NCBI GenBank assembly: GCA_024227155.1
Contig: JAAELB010001013.1
Coordinates: 1 to 64,000 of the forward strand
Reading direction: 5' to 3'
Source: Desulfobulbaceae bacterium
GTDB lineage: Bacteria; Desulfobacterota; Desulfobulbia; Desulfobulbales; Desulfocapsaceae
DNA length: 64,000 bases
The notes beneath the pieces are model-generated. The model saw only the letters and a list, made by a program, of their open reading frames with translations. It did not search any database and had not been told where the DNA came from. Made by a program: the position numbers and the translations under genes. Positions 37,839-45,250 of this stretch are shown in pieces (position 1 is the stretch's first letter; every line of letters starts with the position of its first letter).

Positions 37839-38561
37839 TTAATGTGCGTGTTCTTGGGCTTGTGCAAAATAAACTACAGTCAGTAGTACAAAAACCATCG
37901 CCTGTACTACAGAAACCAGTACACCAAGAATCATAATTGGCAGGGGAGCAAAGAATCCGCCCGCGAGCATAAAAAGAATCGCCAGAAGGGTCTCTTTCGC
38001 CATGATATTACCAAAAAGACGAATGGACAGAGACAGCAGTCGAGCAAAGTTACTGATAATCTCAATTGGCAGCAACAGGGGTACCAACCACCATACCGGC
38101 CCCATAAAATGCTTGTAGTAACTCAAACCATGTTCCTTAAAACCGATAAGATGATGGCTAAACCACACAATCAGAGTCAGAGCAAGAGTGGTATTGAGTG
38201 AAGATGTCGGTGACATAAAACCGGGGATAAGGCCGATGAGGTTTGCAACCGCAATATACAGAGCAAAGGTTGCGATCATCGGGAAAAACTTATCTGTCAT
38301 TTCCCTTCCCATGTTATCGGCGAAAAAATCATCCATCCCACCAATAACCAGTTCCCAGAAATTTTGTCCCTTTCCAGGTACCATCTCAAGATCACCAAGG
38401 GTGAGCTTAGATACCAAAAACAGAAAAGCCATGACCAGCCAGGTGTACGTCATGTACGGGGCGCACATCTGCTCTAGAAAAGTGTGTCCTACGGGACCAT
38501 GTGGCACCGGTAGTCCTAATTTCTCCAGAATAATTGAAATAAATAGTATCGGATGTTCCAT
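37839..38561 (-). CDS. atpB: ATP synthase F0 a subunit
   Basis: A 240-residue polytopic protein with about six hydrophobic segments. The essential arginine lies in the SLSIRLFGNIMAKE motif of the penultimate long helix. It forms the ion half-channels of the stator. It follows the AtpI-like gene by 8 bp and precedes atpE by 95 bp. Confidence 0.95.
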   Translation of the reverse strand: MEHPILFISIILEKLGLPVPHGPVGHTFLEQMCAPYMTYTWLVMAFLFLVSKLTLGDLEMVPGKGQNFWELVIGGMDDFFADNMGREMTDKFFPMIATFALYIAVANLIGLIPGFMSPTSSLNTTLALTLIVWFSHHLIGFKEHGLSYYKHFMGPVWWLVPLLLPIEIISNFARLLSLSIRLFGNIMAKETLLAILFMLAGGFFAPLPIMILGVLVSVVQAMVFVLLTVVYFAQAQEHAH

Positions 38562-38569
38562 AACTCCTT

Positions 38570-38992
38570 TTACCTCCTCCCTCTGAATAAGTAGCGCCCA
38601 GCCACGTTCATTGAAATGAACATGATTGAAATCACCACCGTTGACAAGCCTAAAATCAGTCCAAAGATGTTAACCAGTTTCCATTTGATCAATACAAACA
38701 GGACAACACCTATAATTACAATACGTAACCAGAACTTCAGCAGATAACCCTTTTGCCCCTGTTGAGCAGTAGCTTTGCGATCTTCCGGGGAGGACAAGGA
38801 TGTTACTGAATCGATAAGTTTTAAAATATCTTTATTGGATATAAAAAAACTCGCTATCGATATCATCCCCCCAACCATTACAGACCAAGCAAAAGCAAGA
38901 GACATAAACATTGCTGAAAAAGCTGTTATAACAACCAGCACCACCCAGCTCACTACCTGCATTTTCTGCAGTGACAACAAACCTTCCGTCAC
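38570..38992 (-). CDS. atpI: AtpI-like ATP synthase assembly protein
   Basis: A 140-residue protein with four hydrophobic helices, placed between atpZ and atpB as atpI is in many bacteria. AtpI helps assemble the c ring. Sequence similarity in this family is low, so the name rests on position, size and topology. Confidence 0.75.
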   Translation of the reverse strand: MTEGLLSLQKMQVVSWVVLVVITAFSAMFMSLAFAWSVMVGGMISIASFFISNKDILKLIDSVTSLSSPEDRKATAQQGQKGYLLKFWLRIVIIGVVLFVLIKWKLVNIFGLILGLSTVVISIMFISMNVAGRYLFRGRR

Positions 38993-39000
38993 AAAGACCT

Positions 39001-39252
39001 CTACTCGTCGTGATTTTGTTTTTCCTCGGTCTTTTTATTTTTCCAGAGGATTTCAAGTAAAGTTTTATATCCGGCGGCAATACCAAATGCCAGCCCAATA
39101 AAAGTGAACCACGGAGCCGTTCGGCCGTCAAAAACTTTCTGATCAAGATATATTCCACCGCCCAAACCTATCAGGATAGCGGAAACGAAAGTAAACCCGA
39201 TATGACCATAATTCGCCAGTAACTGAACAAATTCTTTTTTTACATCAGACAT
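39001..39252 (-). CDS. atpZ: AtpZ/AtpI-family small membrane protein
   Basis: An 83-residue protein with two membrane helices and the family pattern GLGGGIYLDQKVF followed by FGIAAGYKTL. AtpZ is linked to ion import and F0 assembly. It is the first gene of the F0 operon and starts 45 bp downstream of a good promoter. Confidence 0.8.
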   Translation of the reverse strand: MSDVKKEFVQLLANYGHIGFTFVSAILIGLGGGIYLDQKVFDGRTAPWFTFIGLAFGIAAGYKTLLEILWKNKKTEEKQNHDE

Positions 39253-39301
39253 TCAGTCCACCCGCCTCCTCGTTGCCACAATATAAACAATATAACGGAG
39301 T

Positions 39302-39330
39302 TTGATATCACGACTACATATGATAGTCAA
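39302..39330 (-). promoter_or_regulatory. Candidate sigma-70 promoter of the F0 operon
   Basis: On the minus strand, -35 TTGACT (39325-39330) and -10 TATCAA (39302-39307) are 17 bp apart. They lie between the hemL stop and the atpZ start, where an independent start is plausible. Confidence 0.5.
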
Positions 39331-39337
39331 TATTTTT

Positions 39338-40630
39338 TCACTTTTCGAGCAATTTTTTGAATGACCATTCAGTCATTTTTATAGCCCGATCGAGGTCCTC
39401 TTTCCGCTGTGCTGCTGAGATAAACGCCACTTCAAACTGTGAAGGAGCCATATAAATCCCCTGAGAAAGCATTTGGCGATAATGTTGTCCGTACCTGTCA
39501 GCATCAGCTTTCATGGCTGAGTCAAAGTCATAAACTTTCTCATCGGTAAAAAAGCCGGTCATCACGCTTCCTACCCGGTTGAGTGTCACTGGAATTCCAA
39601 CTTGTGCTGCAGTACCTGATAATCTGTCGGCAAATTCAGCACTTTTTTCATTGAGTTCTTTATAAAACCCGGGTGCCTGAAGTAACTTTAAGGCGGCAAG
39701 GCCTGCGGCCATCGCCAGTGGATTACCCGACAGGGTACCCGCCTGATACACAGGTCCATCCGGTGCTATATTATTCATTATTTCAGCCTTGCCCCCATAG
39801 GCGCCCACGGGCAACCCTCCACCAATAATTTTACCAAGACAGGTGAGATCAGGGGTGATATTATAAAATTCCTGGGCACCACCGTAACTTAACCTGAAAC
39901 CTGTTATGACCTCATCGAAAATGAGTACAATACCAAGCTCTTTGGTCAACTTCCTCAGGGAACTAAGAAAATCAGGGGAAGGAGGCACACAGCCCATATT
40001 TCCTGCAACCGGCTCAACTATAACACAAGCAATATCAAGAGCGGTGTCGCGAAGAGTTTTCTCCAGAATTTCAAGGCTGTTATATGGGATCGATACAGTA
40101 TTTCTAACGATATCCTCCGGGACCCCAGGGCTCCCCGGAATACCCAGAGTAATCACTCCTGACCCCGCTTTTACCAAAAAGGAGTCCGCGTGGCCATGGT
40201 AGCAGCCATCAAACTTCACCACCACATTCTTACCAGTATACCCTCTGGCCAGCCGAACAGCGCTCATCGTTGCTTCAGTTCCAGAGTTGACAAAACGAAC
40301 CTTTTCAATCGATGGTACGGCCTCAGTAACCATCTCTGCCAGATCAATTTCCAGCGGGGTTGGTGCACCAAAACTGGTCCCGCTCTCAGCAGCCTTGGTT
40401 ACCGCTGCAACAATGTCCGGATGACTATGCCCTAAAATCATAGGCCCCCATGAACCAACGAAGTCAAGATACTGGTTACCATCAGCATCTTCAAGTGTGG
40501 CCTGCTCTGCTCTAGTTATAAAAACAGGATCACAACCCACTGAGCGACACGCCCTTACCGGACTGTTCACTCCCCCTGGAATAACTTTTTTAGCCTTTTC
40601 AAAAAGCGTTTTTGATATATTAGTTTCCAT
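39338..40630 (-). CDS. hemL: Glutamate-1-semialdehyde 2,1-aminomutase
   Basis: A 430-residue PLP enzyme from the second ATG (40630). The first ATG two codons earlier has its AAGGAG touching the start codon, so it is spaced too closely. The PLP lysine is Lys267 in LGKIIGGGLPVGAYGG. It makes 5-aminolevulinate, the precursor of heme, siroheme and cobalamin. Siroheme is the cofactor of the DsrAB encoded in the same window. Confidence 0.96.
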   Translation of the reverse strand: METNISKTLFEKAKKVIPGGVNSPVRACRSVGCDPVFITRAEQATLEDADGNQYLDFVGSWGPMILGHSHPDIVAAVTKAAESGTSFGAPTPLEIDLAEMVTEAVPSIEKVRFVNSGTEATMSAVRLARGYTGKNVVVKFDGCYHGHADSFLVKAGSGVITLGIPGSPGVPEDIVRNTVSIPYNSLEILEKTLRDTALDIACVIVEPVAGNMGCVPPSPDFLSSLRKLTKELGIVLIFDEVITGFRLSYGGAQEFYNITPDLTCLGKIIGGGLPVGAYGGKAEIMNNIAPDGPVYQAGTLSGNPLAMAAGLAALKLLQAPGFYKELNEKSAEFADRLSGTAAQVGIPVTLNRVGSVMTGFFTDEKVYDFDSAMKADADRYGQHYRQMLSQGIYMAPSQFEVAFISAAQRKEDLDRAIKMTEWSFKKLLEK

Positions 40631-40853
40631 CTTCATCTCCTTACATTGACATCTCCCATATCAGGAAGTGGTTATAAAAAATGTGCTATTTTAAGTAGTT
40701 CGAGCAATTATACAGTTAATACTGACAAAAAATGCAATATAGCATGGACCTTGATTTGCTGTCAAACTATCCCCTTGATTTTTTTTTTTGATGACCAATG
40801 TAAAAAATCGCTAAAGATTCGCCTTTTCTCCATGGTCCTCCAGTTTTTTATAC
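40631..40853. other. Intergenic region between divergent hemL and trxA
   Basis: No gene is supported. It holds the hemL promoter region on the left. The trxA promoter is listed separately. A run of T at 40785-40795 is the only other notable feature. Confidence 0.4.
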
Positions 40854-40900
40854 TTGTCAGCCAATGGAGCAAAAGGTAAAGTGAATGAGGGAAAATTCCC
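40854..40900 (+). promoter_or_regulatory. Candidate trxA promoter with GGGAA-AA-TTCCC inverted repeat
   Basis: -35 TTGTCA (40854-40859) and -10 TAAAGT (40877-40882) are 17 bp apart. GGGAAAATTCCC (40889-40900) is an inverted repeat with a 2-base centre near the expected start point, a possible repressor site. The trxA ATG follows at 40967. Confidence 0.4.
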
Positions 40901-40966
40901 AACAGGAGATACTTCTCATCTGCCTGTACAGACTTAATTTAATCTCACGAGTAAAGGAGAAAAATA

Positions 40967-41293
40967 ATGGCAAGCGACAAAGTCGTCCAATTGACTGATG
41001 CAGAATTTGATAACGTAATCAAAGAAGAACAACCTACCCTCGTTGATTTTTGGGCACCATGGTGTGGCCCATGTAAGGCAATTGGTCCAGTCATTGAAGA
41101 TCTTGCAACTGAATACGAAGGAAAAGTCACCATTGCAAAAATGAATGTAGATGACAATCCTGAGACACCCGGAAAATTTGGTATCCGTGCAATTCCAACA
41201 CTTATCCTCTTTAAAGGCGGCGAAGTCGTTGACCAGATCACCGGATCAGTTGGGAAATCTCAACTTGTGGCTTTAATAGAAAAAGCGAACTAA
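40967..41293 (+). CDS. trxA: Thioredoxin
   Basis: A 108-residue thioredoxin fold with the active site WCGPC (Cys33, Cys36) and the downstream cis-proline region AIPTLILFKGGE. It reduces protein disulfides and is itself recycled by thioredoxin reductase. The start follows AAAGGAG. trxB is encoded next, but a strong terminator lies between them. Confidence 0.97.
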   Translation: MASDKVVQLTDAEFDNVIKEEQPTLVDFWAPWCGPCKAIGPVIEDLATEYEGKVTIAKMNVDDNPETPGKFGIRAIPTLILFKGGEVVDQITGSVGKSQLVALIEKAN

Positions 41294-41302
41294 CTGTTTT
41301 TT

Positions 41303-41352
41303 AAGCTGTCTTACTTACGCTTCAGTCATTGCGTGAGAAGGCAGCTTTTTTT
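41303..41352 (+). terminator. Terminator/attenuator between trxA and trxB
   Basis: AAGCTG (41303-41308) pairs with CAGCTT (41342-41347), and inner arms extend the stem (CTT/AAG and ACGC/GCGT). A T run follows at 41346-41352. It would end most trxA transcripts and allow some read-through into trxB. Confidence 0.8.
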
Positions 41353-41378
41353 ATGCACAATACTCCAAAGCAGGTACA

Positions 41379-42308
41379 ATGAAAGAACATTACGAACTGA
41401 TAATATTAGGTGGAGGCCCCGCTGGCCTCTCAGCTGGCCTCTACGCAGCACGTGCCCGTCTCGACCATGTGCTTATCGAAAAAGGTGCTCCCGGTGGACA
41501 AGTGCTCCTGACAGACTGGGTTGATAATTACCCTGGCTTTCCTGAAGGGCTTACGGGCTTTGACCTGATCGAAAAAATGACCCAGCACGCTAAAAGGTTT
41601 GATCTCAACATTGAAACCGCCACGGTAGCCGAGGTAAATCTCGACGACGAAAAGAAAAAAATCCTTCTCCTTGAAGACGGCTCCAAGGTCAGCTGTGACT
41701 CTCTGATCATATGCACAGGTGCCAGCGCAAACACTGTAAACGTACCCGGAGAACAGGAAATGCGCGGCAAGGGAGTATCATATTGCGGCACCTGCGACGC
41801 ACCATTCTACCGTAACATGCATGTGGCTGTTATCGGAGGCGGCAACACTGCCGTTCAGGAAGCTGAGTACCTTACCAAATTTGCCAGTAAAGTTACAGTC
41901 ATCCACAGAAGAGACGAACTTCGGGCAACAAAGATTCTCCAGGAAATTGCCTTTGCAAATGAAAAAATCGATTTTCTCTGGAATTCTACGGTCACCTCCA
42001 TAGAGGGGGAGCAGGGTGTTGAGCGACTGAACATTTTAAACAAAGACGGATCAGAATCAACCCTGGAAGTCGAAGGGGTTTTTGTTCTTATCGGTGTCAC
42101 TCCAAATAGTGAAGCGCTCCCCGTTGAAAAGTTAAATGGTGATAAATGGGGTTTTATTCCTACTGATATCGAATCCCGCACCAATATCGCTGGTGTTATG
42201 GCGGCCGGCGATATATGCAGTAAGGATGTCAGGCAGATAGTCAATGCCGCAGGCGAAGGCGCCGTTGCAATACTGGCGGCAGAAAATTACCTGCAAAACC
42301 TTAAATAA
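41379..42308 (+). CDS. trxB: Thioredoxin reductase
   Basis: A 309-residue low-molecular-weight FAD/NADPH enzyme. The FAD dinucleotide motif is GGGPAGLSAG (11-20), the redox disulfide is Cys136-Cys139 (YCGTC), and the NADPH motif is GGGNTAVQEA. It transfers electrons from NADPH to thioredoxin. The gene is downstream of the trxA terminator; bamD follows after 17 bp. Confidence 0.96.
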   Translation: MKEHYELIILGGGPAGLSAGLYAARARLDHVLIEKGAPGGQVLLTDWVDNYPGFPEGLTGFDLIEKMTQHAKRFDLNIETATVAEVNLDDEKKKILLLEDGSKVSCDSLIICTGASANTVNVPGEQEMRGKGVSYCGTCDAPFYRNMHVAVIGGGNTAVQEAEYLTKFASKVTVIHRRDELRATKILQEIAFANEKIDFLWNSTVTSIEGEQGVERLNILNKDGSESTLEVEGVFVLIGVTPNSEALPVEKLNGDKWGFIPTDIESRTNIAGVMAAGDICSKDVRQIVNAAGEGAVAILAAENYLQNLK

Positions 42309-42325
42309 AACCCAGGTCATGCCCC

Positions 42326-43150
42326 ATGAAGATCAACTTGACACCCCTCCGACACAAAGCAGCAACTTTCATCATTGTTATGCTGCTTGGCCTGCAAAGT
42401 GGTTGTGCTGATTTCAAAGAGACCTTCAATTTCACCTCCATTGATGAAGATGGTAACGAGGTTCAGAGTGAAACCCTGAACCTACCGGCCAAAAAACTGT
42501 TGATGCAGGGCATGGAAGACTACGGCGTCGGTAAGTATTTTACAGCCATTGAATTTTTCGAAGAAATCCTCAACCGATTCCCGTTCAGCCCGGAAGCAAC
42601 CCTGGCTGAACTCAAAGCAGCTGACTGCAGCTACTACCTTGAGAGATACCTGGAAGCACTGATACTCTACGAAGAGTTTGAAAACCGGCATCCAACCAAC
42701 GAATCTATTCCCTATGTAATGTTCCAGAAGGCGATGTGCAACTACAAGCAGATTGACAGGATAGATAGAGACCCAACAGGTGCGGAAAAATCGATTGCAC
42801 TTTTCAAGCAACTGATAAAGGCATATCCAATTTCGCCCTACACTGGAGAAGCAAAAGCGAGGACGGCTGCGGCAAGAGAGTTCCTTGCCAATCATGAATA
42901 TTTTATTGTTGAATATTACATCAGAACAGCAAAATTTGACCAGGCCACAGTGCGCCTCAACTATTTACTCGCAATGTACCCAGATGCAGAAATTGCCGAA
43001 AAAGCACGGCTCATGCTGGAGCGAATCGAAGACGGCAACCCACCCAGAACCAAACTTACTTCCTGGTTTCCAAAACTAAGTTTGCCGGACTGGGCAATCT
43101 TTGGTACCAAAGATGTAGAAGACAATTCGGCAGGTCCCGTTCAGAGATAG
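42326..43150 (+). CDS. bamD: Outer-membrane assembly lipoprotein BamD-like
   Basis: A 274-residue lipoprotein with a signal peptide ending LQSGC (Cys27 is the predicted lipidation site). It has TPR-type repeats in the BamD (YfiO) arrangement, with MQGMEDYGVGKYFTAIEFFEEI and RFPFSPEATLAEL among the conserved segments. It works with BamA to insert outer-membrane proteins. The position next to trxB has no known functional meaning. Confidence 0.88.
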   Translation: MKINLTPLRHKAATFIIVMLLGLQSGCADFKETFNFTSIDEDGNEVQSETLNLPAKKLLMQGMEDYGVGKYFTAIEFFEEILNRFPFSPEATLAELKAADCSYYLERYLEALILYEEFENRHPTNESIPYVMFQKAMCNYKQIDRIDRDPTGAEKSIALFKQLIKAYPISPYTGEAKARTAAAREFLANHEYFIVEYYIRTAKFDQATVRLNYLLAMYPDAEIAEKARLMLERIEDGNPPRTKLTSWFPKLSLPDWAIFGTKDVEDNSAGPVQR

Positions 43151-43174
43151 TCTGAGGGAGGGATAAAAGACAAG

Positions 43175-43201
43175 CCCCGTGAACGGGAGGTAAGGCACTA
43201 A
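43175..43201 (+). repeat. Mini copy of the dispersed repeat (first of a tandem array)
   Basis: Only the left-end hairpin CCCCGTGAACGGG and the right end TAAGGCACTAA remain. It looks like an internal deletion derivative. It is followed directly by the next copy. Confidence 0.6.
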
Positions 43202-43311
43202 CACCGGTAAACGGTAAGTAAGTGCCACGGAGGTAACTCTAAGTTCCTAATGTTAAAACACTCTCCAGCTTTCTTGTTTTTTATTGCTGCTTTTATTGAG
43301 TAAGGCACTAA
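43202..43311 (+). repeat. Dispersed repeat, type A (second of a tandem array)
   Basis: It starts with the hairpin CCGGTAAACGG, then TAAGTAAGTGCC, and ends TTGAGTAAGGCACTAA. The interior matches 36573-36656 almost throughout. Part of the left region between hairpin and GTGCC is missing compared with full-length copies. Confidence 0.8.
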
Positions 43312-43433
43312 CCCCGATGAACGGGAAAATAAGACGGGATAAGTGCCTTGTTGATAAAAGTATCTTCACGATTTCATAAAGAGTTCCTGATTTTCTTGTT
43401 TTTTATGACAGAAGTTCAGGAGTAAGGCACTAA
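43312..43433 (+). repeat. Dispersed repeat, type B (third of a tandem array)
   Basis: It starts with the hairpin CCCCGATGAACGGG directly after the previous CTAA. It continues with GGATAAGTGCCTTG, ATTTCATAAAGAGTTCCTG and TTGTTTTTTATGACAGAAG, and ends CAGGAGTAAGGCACTAA. Its interior matches the copy at 61035-61162 on the other strand. Confidence 0.85.
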
Positions 43434-43434
43434 A

Positions 43435-43462
43435 CTCCAGCAGCCAAACTGCTGGAGCTTTT
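43435..43462. terminator. Bidirectional terminator between bamD and NIL-ferredoxin
   Basis: CTCCAGCAG (43435-43443) and CTGCTGGAG (43449-43457) pair with a 5-nt loop. It is flanked by AAA on the left and CTTTT on the right, and lies between convergent genes. Confidence 0.8.
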
Positions 43463-43477
43463 ACAACTCAACCAGGA

Positions 43478-43924
43478 TCATAACATAAATTCATCGGAAA
43501 AAATTCGATCGTCGTTAAGGGACACCTCCATTGCCTGCACAGGACAAATTGGCACACAGAGTCCGCACCCTGTACATTTTTCAGCCTCAAAAATTACTGC
43601 CATCTCAGGACGCTTCACATAAAGAGCACCAGACGAGCAAACCCCAGTACATGCGCCGCACTGGAAGCAGTTTTCATCATCACGACGAATCCCTGTAGCC
43701 ATCCGCTCAACTTTAACGCCAAGATGTTGTAAATAGTCCAGACCGGCCTGTACATTAGCTTTACTGCTGCCTTTCAGTTCGATGATCATCAGACCCTCGC
43801 GCTGGAGCAGGATATCCGCTTTGAGTATGTTAAATTCGATATCGTATTCTTTTACCAGACGATAAATAAAGGGCTGATCACTTGTATCTTTTGGAAATCG
43901 TAATATGTATATCTGGGTGTACAT
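43478..43924 (-). CDS. NIL-domain ferredoxin-like protein
   Basis: A 148-residue protein with an N-terminal NIL domain (about 1-75, a ligand-binding fold also found in methionine-importer ATPases) and two C-terminal 4Fe-4S clusters with CFQCGACTGVC and CTGCGLCVPICP. Proteins of this form are common in sulfate reducers and methanogens and are linked to sulfur or methionine metabolism. The function is unknown. The start is ATG 43924. Confidence 0.85.
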   Translation of the reverse strand: MYTQIYILRFPKDTSDQPFIYRLVKEYDIEFNILKADILLQREGLMIIELKGSSKANVQAGLDYLQHLGVKVERMATGIRRDDENCFQCGACTGVCSSGALYVKRPEMAVIFEAEKCTGCGLCVPICPVQAMEVSLNDDRIFSDEFML

Positions 43925-44158
43925 CTACTCCCCTCTCAGGTTAAGTTCCAGGTCCTATGGCTGATAGGACCATACGGCCTAAAATTAATTTTTCCTATCA
44001 TTGCCAAACCAGCAAAATTTACTGTCTGCGGAATAATATGGCAAGAGAGTTTTTCACATCAAAAATCTGAATTATATATTAAGGTACAAATTCCAACCTC
44101 TTCCTGCCAACTGATGCATGAAAGATGCTTTCAACGGCATAACACTAAAATATTGTTT

Positions 44159-44914
44159 ATGGATCCTCAAACTCTTTCCGTACTCTTATCACAGGTAAAA
44201 GACTCAAGTTGTTCAATCGAAAAAGCCTTGGAGCAACTGGCCAGTTTTCCAGCCGAAAATGTAACAGATGCCTGCATTGATCACCAGAGGCACCTACGTA
44301 CCGGCATTCCAGAAGTGATCTATGGGGCATCAAAATCAGCCCAGCAGATAATTTCTATCGCTGAAGCCATGCTTAAAAGAAACAGCCCGGTTATTGCCAC
44401 CAGGGTAGCACCGGAGAAAGCTGGAGAGATCCTCAGAAGCTTACCAGAACTTGTATACAAAGAAGACGCCCGGCTACTGACAGGAAACCCCGCGAAAATC
44501 AATGCGGAAAACTTCAGAGGGGTGACTCTGGTACTCTGTGCGGGTACCTCGGACATCCCGGTTGCAGAAGAAGCCCTCCAGACACTCTCTGCCCTTGGGC
44601 ATCCTGTTGAAAAGCTCTATGACGCCGGTGTGGCTGGCTTACACCGGCTGCTCGGCCAGCAACAACTGCTCCACACCGCTTCTGTAATAATAGTAGTCGC
44701 CGGAATGGAGGGCGCCCTGCCTAGCGTTGTGGCTGGCCTTGTAAGCTGCCCCGTCATTGCAGTTCCAACCTCTGTTGGCTATGGAGCAAGTTTTGGTGGC
44801 ATTGCTGCACTTTTGGGCATGTTAAACAGCTGTGCACCTGGAGTTGCCGTGGTAAATATTGACAACGGATTTGGCGCTGCATGTATGGCTGAAACCATCA
44901 ATCGAATAAAATAG
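44159..44914 (+). CDS. larB: LarB-like nickel-pincer-nucleotide carboxylase/hydrolase
   Basis: A 251-residue protein from the ATG at 44159 (MDPQTLSVLL); a longer start at 44114 adds 15 residues, and neither has a clear Shine-Dalgarno. The LarB/PurE-like core is visible: TGIPEVIYGASKSAQQI, GNPAKINAENFRGVTLVLCAGTSD and GMEGALPSVVAGLV. LarB carboxylates nicotinate adenine dinucleotide in the first step of the nickel-pincer cofactor pathway of lactate racemase. larC and larE are not in the window, so that role is not confirmed. Confidence 0.85.
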   Translation: MDPQTLSVLLSQVKDSSCSIEKALEQLASFPAENVTDACIDHQRHLRTGIPEVIYGASKSAQQIISIAEAMLKRNSPVIATRVAPEKAGEILRSLPELVYKEDARLLTGNPAKINAENFRGVTLVLCAGTSDIPVAEEALQTLSALGHPVEKLYDAGVAGLHRLLGQQQLLHTASVIIVVAGMEGALPSVVAGLVSCPVIAVPTSVGYGASFGGIAALLGMLNSCAPGVAVVNIDNGFGAACMAETINRIK

Positions 44915-45021
44915 CGCACCTTTTTGGCCTATTGCTCTTTTTTTGCCACGAGTTTTGTCAATAATCCCCTACAGAACTTGCAAGATTCATGCTTTGGGGT
45001 ATAATCGCGAAGTTTGGCATT

Positions 45022-45228
45022 GCAGTACCTTACTCCTGACCCGAATAAATCGGAACTTTTTGAAATGCTTGGATAAGTACCTTCACCAAATTATTTTCTG
45101 CCAAAAAAACGCAGAAAATAATTTATAAGGTACTAAAAAGCTGTCATAAAAGCCAAGGCGTCAGGAGACTGTTTTGAAATTAGGTACTTCAAATAACCAC
45201 CAAGGCACTTATACCCCTTTGTGGGGTG
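45022..45228 (-). repeat. Dispersed repeat, type B, interrupted by a type C element
   Basis: On the minus strand it begins with hairpin CCCCACAAAGGGG after CTAA, then TATAAGTGCCTTGGTGG. It runs to CTGTCATAAAAGCC-like sequence and ends after the interruption with TCAGGAGTAAGGTACTGC, a mutated right end. Removing the type C element at 45040-45136 joins the two halves into a normal type B copy. secDF starts 22 bp further on. Confidence 0.75.
45040..45136 (+). repeat. Dispersed repeat, type C, intact 97-bp copy nested in type B
   Basis: It starts with CCCGAATAAATCGG after CTGA and ends AAGGTACTAA. The internal hairpin is made of AAATTATTTTCTGCC and GCAGAAAATAATTT around a short spacer. Its length of 97 bp equals the metK-upstream copy once that copy's inserted MITE is removed. 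The ends GTACC and GGTAC are complementary. Confidence 0.88.
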
Positions 45229-45250
45229 TTAGATCATTTCAGGGATATCC

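Noticed and set aside
43175-43433. CRISPR-like direct repeats
   Set aside because: The units differ in length and interior, have no equal-length unique spacers, and no cas gene is present. They are tandem mobile elements.
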